This document shows, in pieces, positions 17,763-26,735 of a stretch of DNA of 64,000 bases. The stretch comes from Companilactobacillus metriopterae (GTDB taxonomy: Bacteria; Bacillota; Bacilli; Lactobacillales; Lactobacillaceae). The translations under genes were made by a program, and so were the position numbers. Below the pieces are notes generated by a model that was not told the DNA's origin, did not search any database, and saw only the letters and a program-made list of their open reading frames with translations. Every line of letters starts with the position of its first letter. Position 1 is the stretch's first letter. The stretch spans positions 62,001 to 126,000 of the forward strand of contig NZ_RSTD01000003.1 of NCBI RefSeq assembly GCF_004117915.1, given 5' to 3'.

Positions 17763-20700
17763 ATGTCGTTATTGAAGAAAGCTGTCGTATTTCTATCAGC
17801 TCTATCACTAGTGTTACCATTCGGTTCTTACACTACTGCTAATTTAGTAGAAGCTGCTTCACAAACTAATGAAGTTGCAAATAGTGATACTCAGCCAACA
17901 ACTGATACAAGCGTTCCGTACAGAGATGCAAATAGCATCTTTAATTCTAAAGTAGAAAAAGAGGACGGAGGCCAAGCATTTGTTACGACTATTGCACCTT
18001 CAGAAGGGAATGTGATTCAAAAAGGTGATAAATTTACTGTAAAATTTGATCCAACTAACGTTGATATTCAAAACAGTAAAGCTATCTCAGAATCAGCAGA
18101 CGTTCCTTTCACCGTTACAAAAGATGTTGAAAACAATTCATTTGTTTATACATTTACAAAAGATGTAACGGGCGATAGTTATACAACAGGAATTAATATT
18201 GCTACAAAAAATGTAGCTGTTAAATCAACTGTTGTGGCTGACTTCAATGGCTCTGATGTTACTGTTTCTGATAACGAGATTCAATCTTACGAACAAGCTG
18301 TTCCAGTAAGTAATCAATCTCAAGAAACAACATCAAGTCAATCTGCTAACCAGACATCAACATCAACTAGTCAATCTGTAACTTCTTATTCAGAAGCAAC
18401 TACAGAAAGTTCTACAAGCACTCAAGCAAGTTCAGATTATGCTCCAACATACTCTGAAGCTGCTCAAGCTGTTTTAGACAACACTACTATTGAAGTATCT
18501 GGTCAAGCTACTACAAATACTGATGTAACAACAGATTCTGCTGCAACTGCCTCAAGCGTTGCTACAACAGATAACTCTGCTGCTACAACAGACAGTAGTG
18601 TAGCGGCTGAAGCTGCTACCGATTCAAATGCTGAAGCAACACCTGTTGCTACAACACAAGAATCTGCTACAGCAACTTCAGACAGTGCAGCTGCTACAGT
18701 GGCTAATGATGATGCTACTACAGCAACTACAGAAGCTGACGCCAATAGCGAGTATATTGACACGCCAAACGGTAAGCCTACTGATGTAGAAGCTACACTT
18801 ACTAATGCTGTCAAAGACCAAACTACTGATGATCCTAAGGGTGAAGAAACATCTTACCAAGATTCATCAGTATATGAGGAAACTCGTGATGCAGTTTATG
18901 CAAAACTTGACGACTCAGTGACCGAAACTGAAAGGGCAGAAATCCTTAAGACTATGCCTTGGATATGGTCAAACATGTCATCTGCCGAAAGTCAAAATTC
19001 TGTATTCAAATACAGAACACTACTTTCAACAGGTAGATACGCATATGTGACAGTTGACGCAACTGCCAAACCAGATAGCGAAAGCATCTTGGAAAAGAAT
19101 ATGCCAGCACTTGTTAAATCATTCGGTGAAAACATCGAATCAGATGCTTTTGATAGCGCTGTAGACATGGACGTTATGCTTAACTCAAAACTATATCAAG
19201 ATTACCTTAATGGTACTTATATAGTTCCGGGTCAAGAAGTCGATCCTACTAGTGTATGGAATATCATTAAAGATCACCTTCAAATCGTTCAAGTTGATTC
19301 ACAAGAAGCTGCTGGTGCGGATTCAATCGTACTTAACGGAGTTACTTATAACTCTACAGCAACTTTGAATGACTATATCTCTCAACAGATGGTACAACAA
19401 GCAGCCGAACAAGCTGGTGTAGCTGACTCTAAGGATTCTACACAAACTTCAAACGGTGCAACATTGTTCTACAACATCGAAAGAGATGTATACAATTTGA
19501 TGGGTAAAGCATCAAGTAATGATAAAGCTGAAATCTTATCAAGCATTCCTGAAATTTTGAACAACGTATCTAAAAATACTGCATCTGATGATACAGTAGG
19601 TTCAGTACATTCATTTGTTCAAAAAACATCTGACGGAAATGTTTATAAGATTACTCTAGATACAACAGCTAATCCATTAAGTGATAATCCTTATGAGGTT
19701 AAATTACCTCAACTTGTTAAATCATTCGGTGATAAGTTCCGTGCTGGTGATTTTTCACAAATTATTGCTTTCCAACAAATGCAGGATTCACAAGTATATG
19801 CTGATTACCTAGCTGGTAAATATACTCCATCAGGTTTAGTAAATGCTTCAACAACTACTTCAACAGGTAAAACTTCTAAGAATATGCCTGGCGTGATTTT
19901 CATTACTTTATTAGCTATTCCTGTACTTGCAGTGCTTATGGGAATTGGTTACGTACTTACAGCTCCAATTTGGATTTTAGGAACAGCGCTAGTACTAGCT
20001 GCTGCACTTGTTCTAAATATTATTCCAATTATCCTGAATGCCGTTATTACAATCTTCTCACCTATCCTATTACCAATCTTGTTCTTAGGAACACTTGCTA
20101 TTGCAGGACTTGGTGGATTGATTAGTTTAATTCCAATTATTAATATCATCACATTACCATTAACAATTATTGGAACTATTCTTGGTATTGGCGCTACATT
20201 ATTTGTATTAGTTGACTTACTACTATGGATCCCTCGCATTATTCTTGCAGGTCTATTCATTGGTATTCAAGCAATTAAGGCAGTTGTAGCTCTTGGAATT
20301 GCAGTTGCTATTGCAGTTGCATTAGTTGGTGTTGTCTTGACATTAGGTCTATTACCAGTGCTTCTTCCAATATTTGCACTTCTATTCCTAATCGTTGCAA
20401 CACTATTTGCAATAGGAATGATTCTTTTCCTAGGTATTGCTCTACCTCTACTACTATTGGTTCTTCCTGCAGCACTTCTAATTACAGGTACATCATTCGC
20501 AGTATTCTTCTTAGCAGCTATTCCATGGCTACTAGGTGGTAGTTTAGCAACACTTATCGGATTAGCAATTATTGTATTCCTATTCATTCCAGCATTAATC
20601 GTATTCCAAATTGTTGGTCTATACTTACTAATGCTTGGACTATTTGTCTTCGGACTACCAATACTATTAGTATTCGGTACATTAGCATTTATTCTTGGAT

Positions 20701-21185
20701 TCGCAAACATGGCACTATTCTTCCCTAACTTGGTAGCAATTGTTCTTGAAATAATTGCATTCCTAAGTTCATTACTATTACTTCTATTTATCCCAGGACT
20801 ATTTGTATTTATGTCATGGCCTATCTGGGTAGCTCTTGTTATCCTTGTCGGTGGACCAATTATGATTGTACTAAGTATTCTAGGATTAATTCCAGTTGTA
20901 GGTTGGGTATTCTCAATAGTTGCTGGTATCGGATTCATTATCTTCTTCGCAGCCATTATCATTGCTATGGTAACTCCAATTATCTTAGGTACATTGATGA
21001 TGACCACAGCCGTTGCTGGTCTAGCTATCTTGCTAGCTGCAATGATTGTTCTAAGTCTATTAGAAGATAAAGAAACTGTAGTTGTACCAAGTCCACAAGA
21101 ACTAACTCTAAGTTGGGTACGCAAATTACACAACATCGGATTCTGGTTACACTCAGACAGAGTTTATTACGAACAATACGTTTAA
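17763..21185 (+). CDS. Giant secreted/membrane protein with duplicated domain and 390-residue hydrophobic block
   Basis: I do not recognise this 1140-residue protein. It starts at ATG behind AAAGGGG. Residues 1-33 are a signal peptide (LLKKAVVFLSALSLVLPFG, cleavage near VEAAS). Residues about 45-175 look like a beta-rich domain, followed by a Ser/Thr/Ala/Gln-rich linker to about 365. A domain then occurs twice, residues 370-486 and 569-687, each ending DYLxGxY and containing the shared LVKSFG. Residues 708-1100 (nt 19884-21062) are almost entirely Ile, Leu, Val, Ala, Gly, Phe and Pro with only four charged residues. A polar tail of 40 residues closes it. There is no LPXTG motif. The outer part probably faces the wall and the block probably lies in the membrane. 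It is monocistronic and ends at a clear terminator. Confidence 0.88.
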   Translation: MSLLKKAVVFLSALSLVLPFGSYTTANLVEAASQTNEVANSDTQPTTDTSVPYRDANSIFNSKVEKEDGGQAFVTTIAPSEGNVIQKGDKFTVKFDPTNVDIQNSKAISESADVPFTVTKDVENNSFVYTFTKDVTGDSYTTGINIATKNVAVKSTVVADFNGSDVTVSDNEIQSYEQAVPVSNQSQETTSSQSANQTSTSTSQSVTSYSEATTESSTSTQASSDYAPTYSEAAQAVLDNTTIEVSGQATTNTDVTTDSAATASSVATTDNSAATTDSSVAAEAATDSNAEATPVATTQESATATSDSAAATVANDDATTATTEADANSEYIDTPNGKPTDVEATLTNAVKDQTTDDPKGEETSYQDSSVYEETRDAVYAKLDDSVTETERAEILKTMPWIWSNMSSAESQNSVFKYRTLLSTGRYAYVTVDATAKPDSESILEKNMPALVKSFGENIESDAFDSAVDMDVMLNSKLYQDYLNGTYIVPGQEVDPTSVWNIIKDHLQIVQVDSQEAAGADSIVLNGVTYNSTATLNDYISQQMVQQAAEQAGVADSKDSTQTSNGATLFYNIERDVYNLMGKASSNDKAEILSSIPEILNNVSKNTASDDTVGSVHSFVQKTSDGNVYKITLDTTANPLSDNPYEVKLPQLVKSFGDKFRAGDFSQIIAFQQMQDSQVYADYLAGKYTPSGLVNASTTTSTGKTSKNMPGVIFITLLAIPVLAVLMGIGYVLTAPIWILGTALVLAAALVLNIIPIILNAVITIFSPILLPILFLGTLAIAGLGGLISLIPIINIITLPLTIIGTILGIGATLFVLVDLLLWIPRIILAGLFIGIQAIKAVVALGIAVAIAVALVGVVLTLGLLPVLLPIFALLFLIVATLFAIGMILFLGIALPLLLLVLPAALLITGTSFAVFFLAAIPWLLGGSLATLIGLAIIVFLFIPALIVFQIVGLYLLMLGLFVFGLPILLVFGTLAFILGFANMALFFPNLVAIVLEIIAFLSSLLLLLFIPGLFVFMSWPIWVALVILVGGPIMIVLSILGLIPVVGWVFSIVAGIGFIIFFAAIIIAMVTPIILGTLMMTTAVAGLAILLAAMIVLSLLEDKETVVVPSPQELTLSWVRKLHNIGFWLHSDRVYYEQYV

Positions 21186-21245
21186 TATAAATTCAAAAAA
21201 ACCTTTAAATCTTCAGGCTCTTTAGTTTTGCAGATTAAAGTCTTA

Positions 21246-21279
21246 AAAGCATTCAACATTTATGTTGAGTGCTTTTTTT
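21246..21279 (+). terminator. Intrinsic terminator of the giant membrane protein gene
   Basis: AGCATTCAACA and TGTTGAGTGCT pair (one G-U wobble) and are followed by seven T, 61 bases after the stop. Confidence 0.88.
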
Positions 21280-21360
21280 GTTGCCTAAAATTATAGAATG
21301 TTTTATTAATTTAATGCTTTAAGATAAAATGTATTATAAAGATATTCAGGAGGTCATCAC

Positions 21361-22128
21361 ATGATAGGATTAATTGGCGCAGGTAGTATAGGTGGAGCTG
21401 TTATCACTGGTATAGTAGGTAGCGGATATTCAGCTAAAGATATATATGTAAAAGGTGGTAAATCATCAAGAACCAAGGCTCTACAAGAAAAATTAGGTTT
21501 TAACATAGTCGAGGATATAAAATCACTAGAAAATTGTGAAATTATTTTGATAGGTGTTGGAGAATCAGCCTTGGGTTCTGTTTTAAAAGAATTGGAATCA
21601 ATATCAGAAAACAAAATTGTTATTGCATTTACAGGATCAACTTCTGTTTCTGAAATGAAAAAAATAATAACAAAGGCAAAAGTTGCCCATGCAATTCCTA
21701 ATACACCTGTTAAAATTGGTGCAGGGTTTACGGGAATAACTTTCTCTGATGATTTTACTGAAGACGAGAAAAAACAAGCATTTGAAGTACTAGGATATAC
21801 CGGACAAGTGGTCGAAGTTCCAGAAGAACAAATTGGTATATTAGGTACTGTGGCTGGTTGTTCTCCAGCATTCTTAGATATATTTATAGAGGCATTGAGT
21901 GATGCTGGTGTTAAGCACGGTCTAAATAGAAAACTAGCATACGAGGCAGCCATAGGAATGGCAATTGGCGCAGGCAAACTAGCAATGCAATCAGACTCAA
22001 ATGTATCTGCTTTGAAAGATGAAGTCACTTCTCCAGGTGGTTCAACAATTCGTGGAGTGGCTGCTCTTGAAGAATATGGTTTTCGTAACGCTATAATAAA
22101 AGCAGTCGATGCAGCAGAAGGTGAATAA
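21361..22128 (+). CDS. proC: Pyrroline-5-carboxylate reductase
   Basis: This 255-residue enzyme reduces 1-pyrroline-5-carboxylate to proline with NAD(P)H. The N-terminal Rossmann motif is IGLIGAGSIGGAVITG, and the C-terminal dimerisation domain carries the family signature around DEVTSPGGSTIRGVAALE. It starts with ATG behind CAGGAGGTC. The ECF S component follows after two bases, so the two are co-transcribed. Confidence 0.93.
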   Translation: MIGLIGAGSIGGAVITGIVGSGYSAKDIYVKGGKSSRTKALQEKLGFNIVEDIKSLENCEIILIGVGESALGSVLKELESISENKIVIAFTGSTSVSEMKKIITKAKVAHAIPNTPVKIGAGFTGITFSDDFTEDEKKQAFEVLGYTGQVVEVPEEQIGILGTVAGCSPAFLDIFIEALSDAGVKHGLNRKLAYEAAIGMAIGAGKLAMQSDSNVSALKDEVTSPGGSTIRGVAALEEYGFRNAIIKAVDAAEGE

Positions 22129-22130
22129 TT

Positions 22131-22724
22131 ATGAATAGAAACAATGCTTACAGAATTTCTATATTGGGAATATTAAGTGCAATAATTTTTATACAGACTA
22201 TGGTTCCATTTCTGGGATTTCTACCAACAGGTTTTGTTAATATAACAATAATTCATATAACGGTTATTGTTGCGGCTATTGTTTTAGGCCCAATTGATGG
22301 TGGTATAGTAGGACTGGTTTGGGGTATTGGAACAATTATCAGAGCCTGGACTAGCCCAACAAGTATTATAGATACGACAGTATTTACTAATCCTTTTGTA
22401 GCTATTATTCCTAGAATTTTAGTTGGTTTAATTGCAGGATATATATACTTAATTTTCAAAAATAATGGCAAGCATAAAATTTTTGGAATGGGCTTAGCTT
22501 CTGCAGTTGGTTCTTTAACTAATACAGTTTTGGTTCTAGTTTTGATGAGATTAATGTATGCAAGTACTTTAGCTAGTGCATATGGAACACAGGTTTCGTC
22601 TCTTAATGCTGTATTGCTAGGTATAGTAGGTGTTAATGGAATTCCTGAACTTATTGCCGCGGTGATAATAGCTCCTGCGATATCAGTTGCAATTTTGAAG
22701 AGTAATAAATTTTTAGACAAATAA
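22131..22724 (+). CDS. ECF transporter S component, substrate unknown
   Basis: This 197-residue membrane protein has about six hydrophobic segments and the look of an ECF vitamin transporter substrate-binding subunit, with an Arg-free N-terminus entering a first helix (ISILGILSAIIFIQTMVPFLG) and a Gly-Pro-rich second region (LGPIDGGIVGLVWGIGTIIR). S components dock onto a shared EcfAA'T module, which is not in this window. Co-transcription with proC does not tell the substrate; pantothenate-type or another vitamin is possible. It begins two bases after the proC stop. Confidence 0.82.
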   Translation: MNRNNAYRISILGILSAIIFIQTMVPFLGFLPTGFVNITIIHITVIVAAIVLGPIDGGIVGLVWGIGTIIRAWTSPTSIIDTTVFTNPFVAIIPRILVGLIAGYIYLIFKNNGKHKIFGMGLASAVGSLTNTVLVLVLMRLMYASTLASAYGTQVSSLNAVLLGIVGVNGIPELIAAVIIAPAISVAILKSNKFLDK

Positions 22725-22726
22725 AA

Positions 22727-22753
22727 AACCAATCTATTTAATAGATTGGTTTT
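22727..22753. terminator. Bidirectional terminator between ECF S component and membrane protein gene
   Basis: AAACCAATCTATT and AATAGATTGGTTT form a 13-base stem with a one-base loop region and A/T flanks on both sides. It ends the plus-strand proC unit and overlaps the stop codon of the minus-strand gene at 22734-23273. Confidence 0.92.
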
Positions 22754-23273
22754 TTCTTCTATTCAATGATTTCTTAACATCAGGGTTAAAGAGTCTCAAC
22801 CATAGGGAATAAAAATAAGATGAGAATCCAGAAAGAGCTAATATAAACCAAGATGAATCATTTCCAAAATGTTTAAATTTGAATAGGTCTAAAGTTATTT
22901 CTTCACTCAATGTTTCCAATATATTTAATCTGCCTACTTTGAACCAAATTAATATGAGTTCAGCGATGAAAATGACAATCCATCCTAAAAGATAAACATA
23001 ACCACCTTTGATCTCTGTAACTGGACGATTATATTTATCTTTATCAGGAAGAGTTATTGTTTCGGTGTATTTTGCTTGAATATAACTTACAATTCCTGAG
23101 ATTACTAAGATGACAAGTAAATATAAATTATTGCTGACGCTGGGTTTGAAACTAAGTAGAAACATGATTATTGAATAAACGGGAATAATAAGTAAATATA
23201 TTCTTTTAGTTTTTTCAAATTCAAACTGTTTCTTAGTGAAGTAAAAAATTAAAAGAAGTAATACGATGTTCAT
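22734..23273 (-). CDS. Uncharacterised membrane protein coupled to GatD-like amidotransferase
   Basis: This 179-residue protein has four or five hydrophobic segments, a cytoplasmic-looking polar stretch (TLPDKDKYNRPVTEIKGGY) and a basic C-terminus. I do not recognise the family. Its ATG overlaps the stop of the upstream amidotransferase gene by one base (TAATG), so the two are translationally coupled and probably work together. The stop codon lies within the terminator hairpin. Envelope function is inferred only from the partner. Confidence 0.72.
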   Translation of the reverse strand: MNIVLLLLIFYFTKKQFEFEKTKRIYLLIIPVYSIIMFLLSFKPSVSNNLYLLVILVISGIVSYIQAKYTETITLPDKDKYNRPVTEIKGGYVYLLGWIVIFIAELILIWFKVGRLNILETLSEEITLDLFKFKHFGNDSSWFILALSGFSSYFYSLWLRLFNPDVKKSLNRRKNQSIK

Positions 23274-23941
23274 TATTCAGCGACTCTTGTTTTGTGATTT
23301 TCAATAATTTTTTCTACAAACATATTGGCAATATTTTCATTTTTAAGAAGTGGACCATGTGAGTAACTACCAAAAGTATTTTTGTAGCGTAATCCTTCAT
23401 TACCATCCTCAGGATTATTTCCATAGCCTTGAACCATTTTTCCAAATGCTTCTACTTTTTCATTATCATCAAAGTAAGTTCTACCTGAATGATTTTCAAA
23501 CGCTCTGGCAATTCCCCATGGAGTTTCAAATTCGGTATCACCGATCATTCTACTGTCAGCTTTGAAAACTGTGTGTATAGGTAAAATGTTTAGACATTGG
23601 ATAGTATCACCACCAATGGTTTCATAATAGGTACCTAAGAATTGGTATCCACCACAGATGCCAAGCATTGGACGTTCATCCTCTATGTAGTCTTTTATTG
23701 TTTCGCGATGACGCATGATATCTTTGGCAACAACAGTTTGTTCAAAATCTTGCCCACCTCCGAAGAATAAGAAGTCATAGTCAAAGGCATCGAAAACGTC
23801 AGTATCTATACTGATATTGTCAACTTGAGTATCGTAACCTTTTTCTTTTAGAAGAAATGACAGAATTTTAACATCACCACTATCACCATATGTATTCATT
23901 AGATCTTCATATAAGTAAGCAATTTTAATTGTTTCTGCCAT
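23273..23941 (-). CDS. GatD/CobQ-type glutamine amidotransferase, without MurT neighbour
   Basis: This 222-residue class I amidotransferase domain has the nucleophile Cys96 in LGICGGYQFLG and His195 in SYSHGPLL, matching the catalytic pair of staphylococcal GatD. GatD supplies ammonia to MurT, which amidates D-Glu of lipid II to D-isoglutamine. Here no murT gene is adjacent: the start side faces rsmG on the other strand, and downstream is an unknown membrane protein. The complete MurE at 35569 is not MurT. Either MurT is elsewhere or the enzyme has a different partner. Start ATG at 23939-23941 follows GGAGAA. Confidence 0.85.
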   Translation of the reverse strand: MAETIKIAYLYEDLMNTYGDSGDVKILSFLLKEKGYDTQVDNISIDTDVFDAFDYDFLFFGGGQDFEQTVVAKDIMRHRETIKDYIEDERPMLGICGGYQFLGTYYETIGGDTIQCLNILPIHTVFKADSRMIGDTEFETPWGIARAFENHSGRTYFDDNEKVEAFGKMVQGYGNNPEDGNEGLRYKNTFGSYSHGPLLKNENIANMFVEKIIENHKTRVAE

Positions 23942-24103
23942 GAGTATTCTCCGTTTTTTTAAATTAATAAATCAATTCTATCAGACTTTTAAAGTTAATG
24001 GTATTTAATAGGAATAACTTGTCTCATCTATTGAAAAAAAGGCATTTTTAATATACGATTGTATGGTGTGAAACATATATTGTTACACGACTGGAGGACG
24101 ATT

Positions 24104-24829
24104 ATGACACCTGAAGAATTTCGAAAAAAATTGTTAGAAGATGGTATCGAAATCAGCGACCACCAGCTAGAGCAATTCGAGATATATTTTAAAGAATTAG
24201 TAGAAACAAATAAGGTTATGAATCTTACTTCGATAACTGAAAAAGATCAGGTTTACTTAAAGCATTTTTATGATTCCATAATTCTAGGAATTGTAAGCCC
24301 TGATATATTGTCGGGTAGTATGACATTATGTGATGTTGGATCTGGTGCAGGTTTCCCATCAATTCCTTTAAAAATAATCAATCCACAGTTAAAGATTACG
24401 ATTATCGATTCATTGAACAAGCGTATCAAATTTCTTGATAATTTGGTTAATAAGTTAGGTCTAGAAGATGTTAATCTAGTCCACGCTAGAGCCGAAGAAT
24501 TTGGTAAGAGTGATGCTAGAGAGTCATTTGATATTGTAACGGCGAGAGCTGTTGCAGCTTTGAATATTTTGGCAGAGTTTTGTTTACCTTTGACAAAAGT
24601 AGGCGGTAAGTTTGTTGCCCTGAAAGCTGAAAAAGCATCTCAAGAAATTGAGGAAGGGAAATATGCTGTCGATGAATTAGGTGGAGAAATATCCAACCAA
24701 ATAGAAATAGCATTGCCAAACAATGAAGGTATTCGAAACATTTTATTCATAGATAAAATTAAAGAAACACCGGCAAAGTATCCTAGAAAACCAGGAACAC
24801 CTGTCAAGAAACCATTAACAGCAAATTAA
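24104..24829 (+). CDS. rsmG: 16S rRNA (guanine527-N7)-methyltransferase RsmG
   Basis: This 241-residue SAM-dependent enzyme methylates G527 of 16S rRNA. The start is ATG at 24104 behind TGGAGG; the frame is open further upstream but without a ribosome site. The SAM-binding motif LCDVGSGAGFPSIPL and ITIIDSLNKRIKFLDNL, and the VTARAVAAL motif, are diagnostic. It directly precedes parA-parB, the usual origin-proximal gidB-soj-spo0J order. Confidence 0.95.
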   Translation: MTPEEFRKKLLEDGIEISDHQLEQFEIYFKELVETNKVMNLTSITEKDQVYLKHFYDSIILGIVSPDILSGSMTLCDVGSGAGFPSIPLKIINPQLKITIIDSLNKRIKFLDNLVNKLGLEDVNLVHARAEEFGKSDARESFDIVTARAVAALNILAEFCLPLTKVGGKFVALKAEKASQEIEEGKYAVDELGGEISNQIEIALPNNEGIRNILFIDKIKETPAKYPRKPGTPVKKPLTAN

Positions 24830-24852
24830 GATCTGATTTAAGGGGAAAAAAT

Positions 24853-25629
24853 ATGGTATTAACAATTGCAATCGCCAATCAAAAAGGTGGGGTTGGAAAA
24901 ACAACTACAACAATAAATTTAGGTGCATGTCTGGCAGATTTCGGTCAAAGAGTATTGATTATTGATGTCGATCCCCAAGGTAACGCAACTAGTGGTTTAG
25001 GCGTAAAAAAGGCAGAAGTTGAGAAAGATATTTACGATGTTTTAGTTAACGAATATCCACTTGAAGATGTCATCATCAAAACAAAGCACAAAAATTTAGA
25101 TATTGTTCCTGCAACTATTCAATTAGCTGGTGCTGAGATGGAATTAACATCTATGATGGCACGAGAAACTCGTTTGAAGAGTGGATTAGAACGCGTTGAA
25201 AATGATTATGATATCGTTTTGATTGATTGCCCACCATCATTAGGACAGTTATCTACCAATGCTTTCACTGCAAGTGACTCAATAATTATCCCAGTTCAAA
25301 GTGAATATTATGCACTGGAAGGTTTAAGCCAACTATTAAATACTATTCGTTTAGTTCAAAAACACTTCAATAAAGATTTAGCAATTGAAGGTGTCTTGAT
25401 GACAATGTTGGATGCACGTACAAACTTGGGTGCCCAAGTTGTCGAGGAAGTTCAATCTTACTTCGAAGATAAAGTTTATAAAGTAATCGTACCTAGAAAT
25501 ACAAGATTAGCAGAGGCACCAAGTTATGGAATGCCTATTGTTGATTTTGACGATAAGTCAACAGGCGCCGAAGCATACAAAAAATTGGCTGAGGAGGTTA
25601 TGAAAAATAATGGTATCAAGCAAAAATAA
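24853..25629 (+). CDS. parA: Chromosome partitioning ATPase ParA/Soj
   Basis: This 258-residue deviant Walker ATPase has the motif QKGGVGKTTTTINLG near residue 10, LIIDVDPQGN and LIDCPPSLG. It works with ParB in origin segregation. The gene overlaps parB by 20 bases. Confidence 0.95.
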   Translation: MVLTIAIANQKGGVGKTTTTINLGACLADFGQRVLIIDVDPQGNATSGLGVKKAEVEKDIYDVLVNEYPLEDVIIKTKHKNLDIVPATIQLAGAEMELTSMMARETRLKSGLERVENDYDIVLIDCPPSLGQLSTNAFTASDSIIIPVQSEYYALEGLSQLLNTIRLVQKHFNKDLAIEGVLMTMLDARTNLGAQVVEEVQSYFEDKVYKVIVPRNTRLAEAPSYGMPIVDFDDKSTGAEAYKKLAEEVMKNNGIKQK

Positions 25630-26482
25630 TAAGGGTCTTGGAAAAGGTATTGATGCAATTTTTTCTGATTTTGAAGCAATTGATGAATCATCAGAAACTG
25701 TTCAAAATATAAAAATTGATCAAATTCGCCCTAATCCATATCAACCTCGTAAAACATTTGATGAAGACGCATTAAATGATCTTTCAAATTCAATTAAAGA
25801 AAATGGAATATTTCAACCAATTATTGTTCGTGAAAGTGTCAATGGTTATGAAATCATTGCTGGTGAAAGAAGATATCGTGCTAGTAAGATAGCAGGTCTA
25901 AAAGAAATACCTGCGATTGTTCGAGTATTATCTGAAACAGCAATGATGGAAATTGCTGTTTTGGAAAATCTTCAAAGAGAAGATCTAACTGCACTTGAAG
26001 AAGCTGAAGCATATCAAACACTGATCGATAAATTGAATTTAACACAAGACCAAGTTGCCACAAGACTAGGTAAGAGTAGACCATACATAGCTAACTATTT
26101 GCGTCTGTTAAATTTACCAGATAAAACACAAAAACTTGTTCAAAATGGTGTACTTTCAATGGGTCAAGCCAGAACATTATTGAGTTTAAAAGATCCTGAA
26201 CAAATTGATGCTCTAGCTCAAAAAGCTGTAAAAGAAGATCTTACAGTTCGCCAGCTGGAACAATTAGCAAGTGATGCAAAAAGTAATAGCGTAAAAGTTC
26301 GTAAGAGAAGCATTACTAAATCACCATTTGTTCGCGAAACAGAATCAAAACTTGTTGAAAAATTTGATACATCTGTTGCAGTTAAGGAATCTCGTAACGG
26401 TCGAGGAAAATTAGAAATTGATTTCAATAATATCGATGATTTAAACAGAATTTTAGATATTCTTGGTATTAAATTAGATTAG
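25610..26482 (+). CDS. parB: Chromosome partitioning protein ParB/Spo0J
   Basis: This 290-residue ParB CTPase/DNA-binding protein has the conserved NPYQPR segment, the GERRYRA motif of the CTP-binding ParB domain, a central helix-turn-helix (TQDQVATRLGKSRPYIANYL) that reads parS, and a C-terminal dimerisation region. The start ATG lies inside the parA 3' end behind GAGGAGG. No convincing parS site was found in the window. Confidence 0.95.
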   Translation: MVSSKNNKGLGKGIDAIFSDFEAIDESSETVQNIKIDQIRPNPYQPRKTFDEDALNDLSNSIKENGIFQPIIVRESVNGYEIIAGERRYRASKIAGLKEIPAIVRVLSETAMMEIAVLENLQREDLTALEEAEAYQTLIDKLNLTQDQVATRLGKSRPYIANYLRLLNLPDKTQKLVQNGVLSMGQARTLLSLKDPEQIDALAQKAVKEDLTVRQLEQLASDAKSNSVKVRKRSITKSPFVRETESKLVEKFDTSVAVKESRNGRGKLEIDFNNIDDLNRILDILGIKLD

Positions 26483-26491
26483 GAGAGTAGT

Positions 26492-26719
26492 ATGTATGAA
26501 TTAGGTGACTTAGTTCAGATGAAGAAACCTCATGCATGTCAAACTAATCGTTTTGAAATTATCCGCTTAGGTGCAGATATAAAGATAAAATGCATGGGTT
26601 GTGGACATATAGTTATGATTCCACGAAATAATTTTTCTAAAAAATTTAAAAAAGTTTTATTAACTTCAAAGGAAGTTGATACATCAAAAGAAGAACATTA
26701 TTTAATTATTAATAAATGA
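26492..26719 (+). CDS. yyzM: DUF951 family small protein (YyzM-like)
   Basis: This 75-residue protein begins MYELGDLVQMKKPHACQTN and carries CMGCGH, both typical of the DUF951 family, which sits between parB and ychF in many Firmicutes. The Cys pair and His suggest a small metal- or nucleic acid-binding fold, but the function is not established. It follows parB by nine bases with an AGGAGAG ribosome site. Confidence 0.9.
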   Translation: MYELGDLVQMKKPHACQTNRFEIIRLGADIKIKCMGCGHIVMIPRNNFSKKFKKVLLTSKEVDTSKEEHYLIINK

Positions 26720-26735
26720 GAAATGAGGAATTACG

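Noticed and set aside
19949-21136. Long open frames on the minus strand inside the giant membrane protein gene
   Set aside because: They arise from the base composition of the hydrophobic block; their proteins are Ile/Asn/Pro-biased, lack ribosome sites and domain signals.
24066-24089. GTGTGAAACA and TGTTACACG near rsmG, resembling a parS half-site pair
   Set aside because: The arms are imperfect and separated by five bases, so it does not match TGTTNCACGTGNAACA; no better parS was found.
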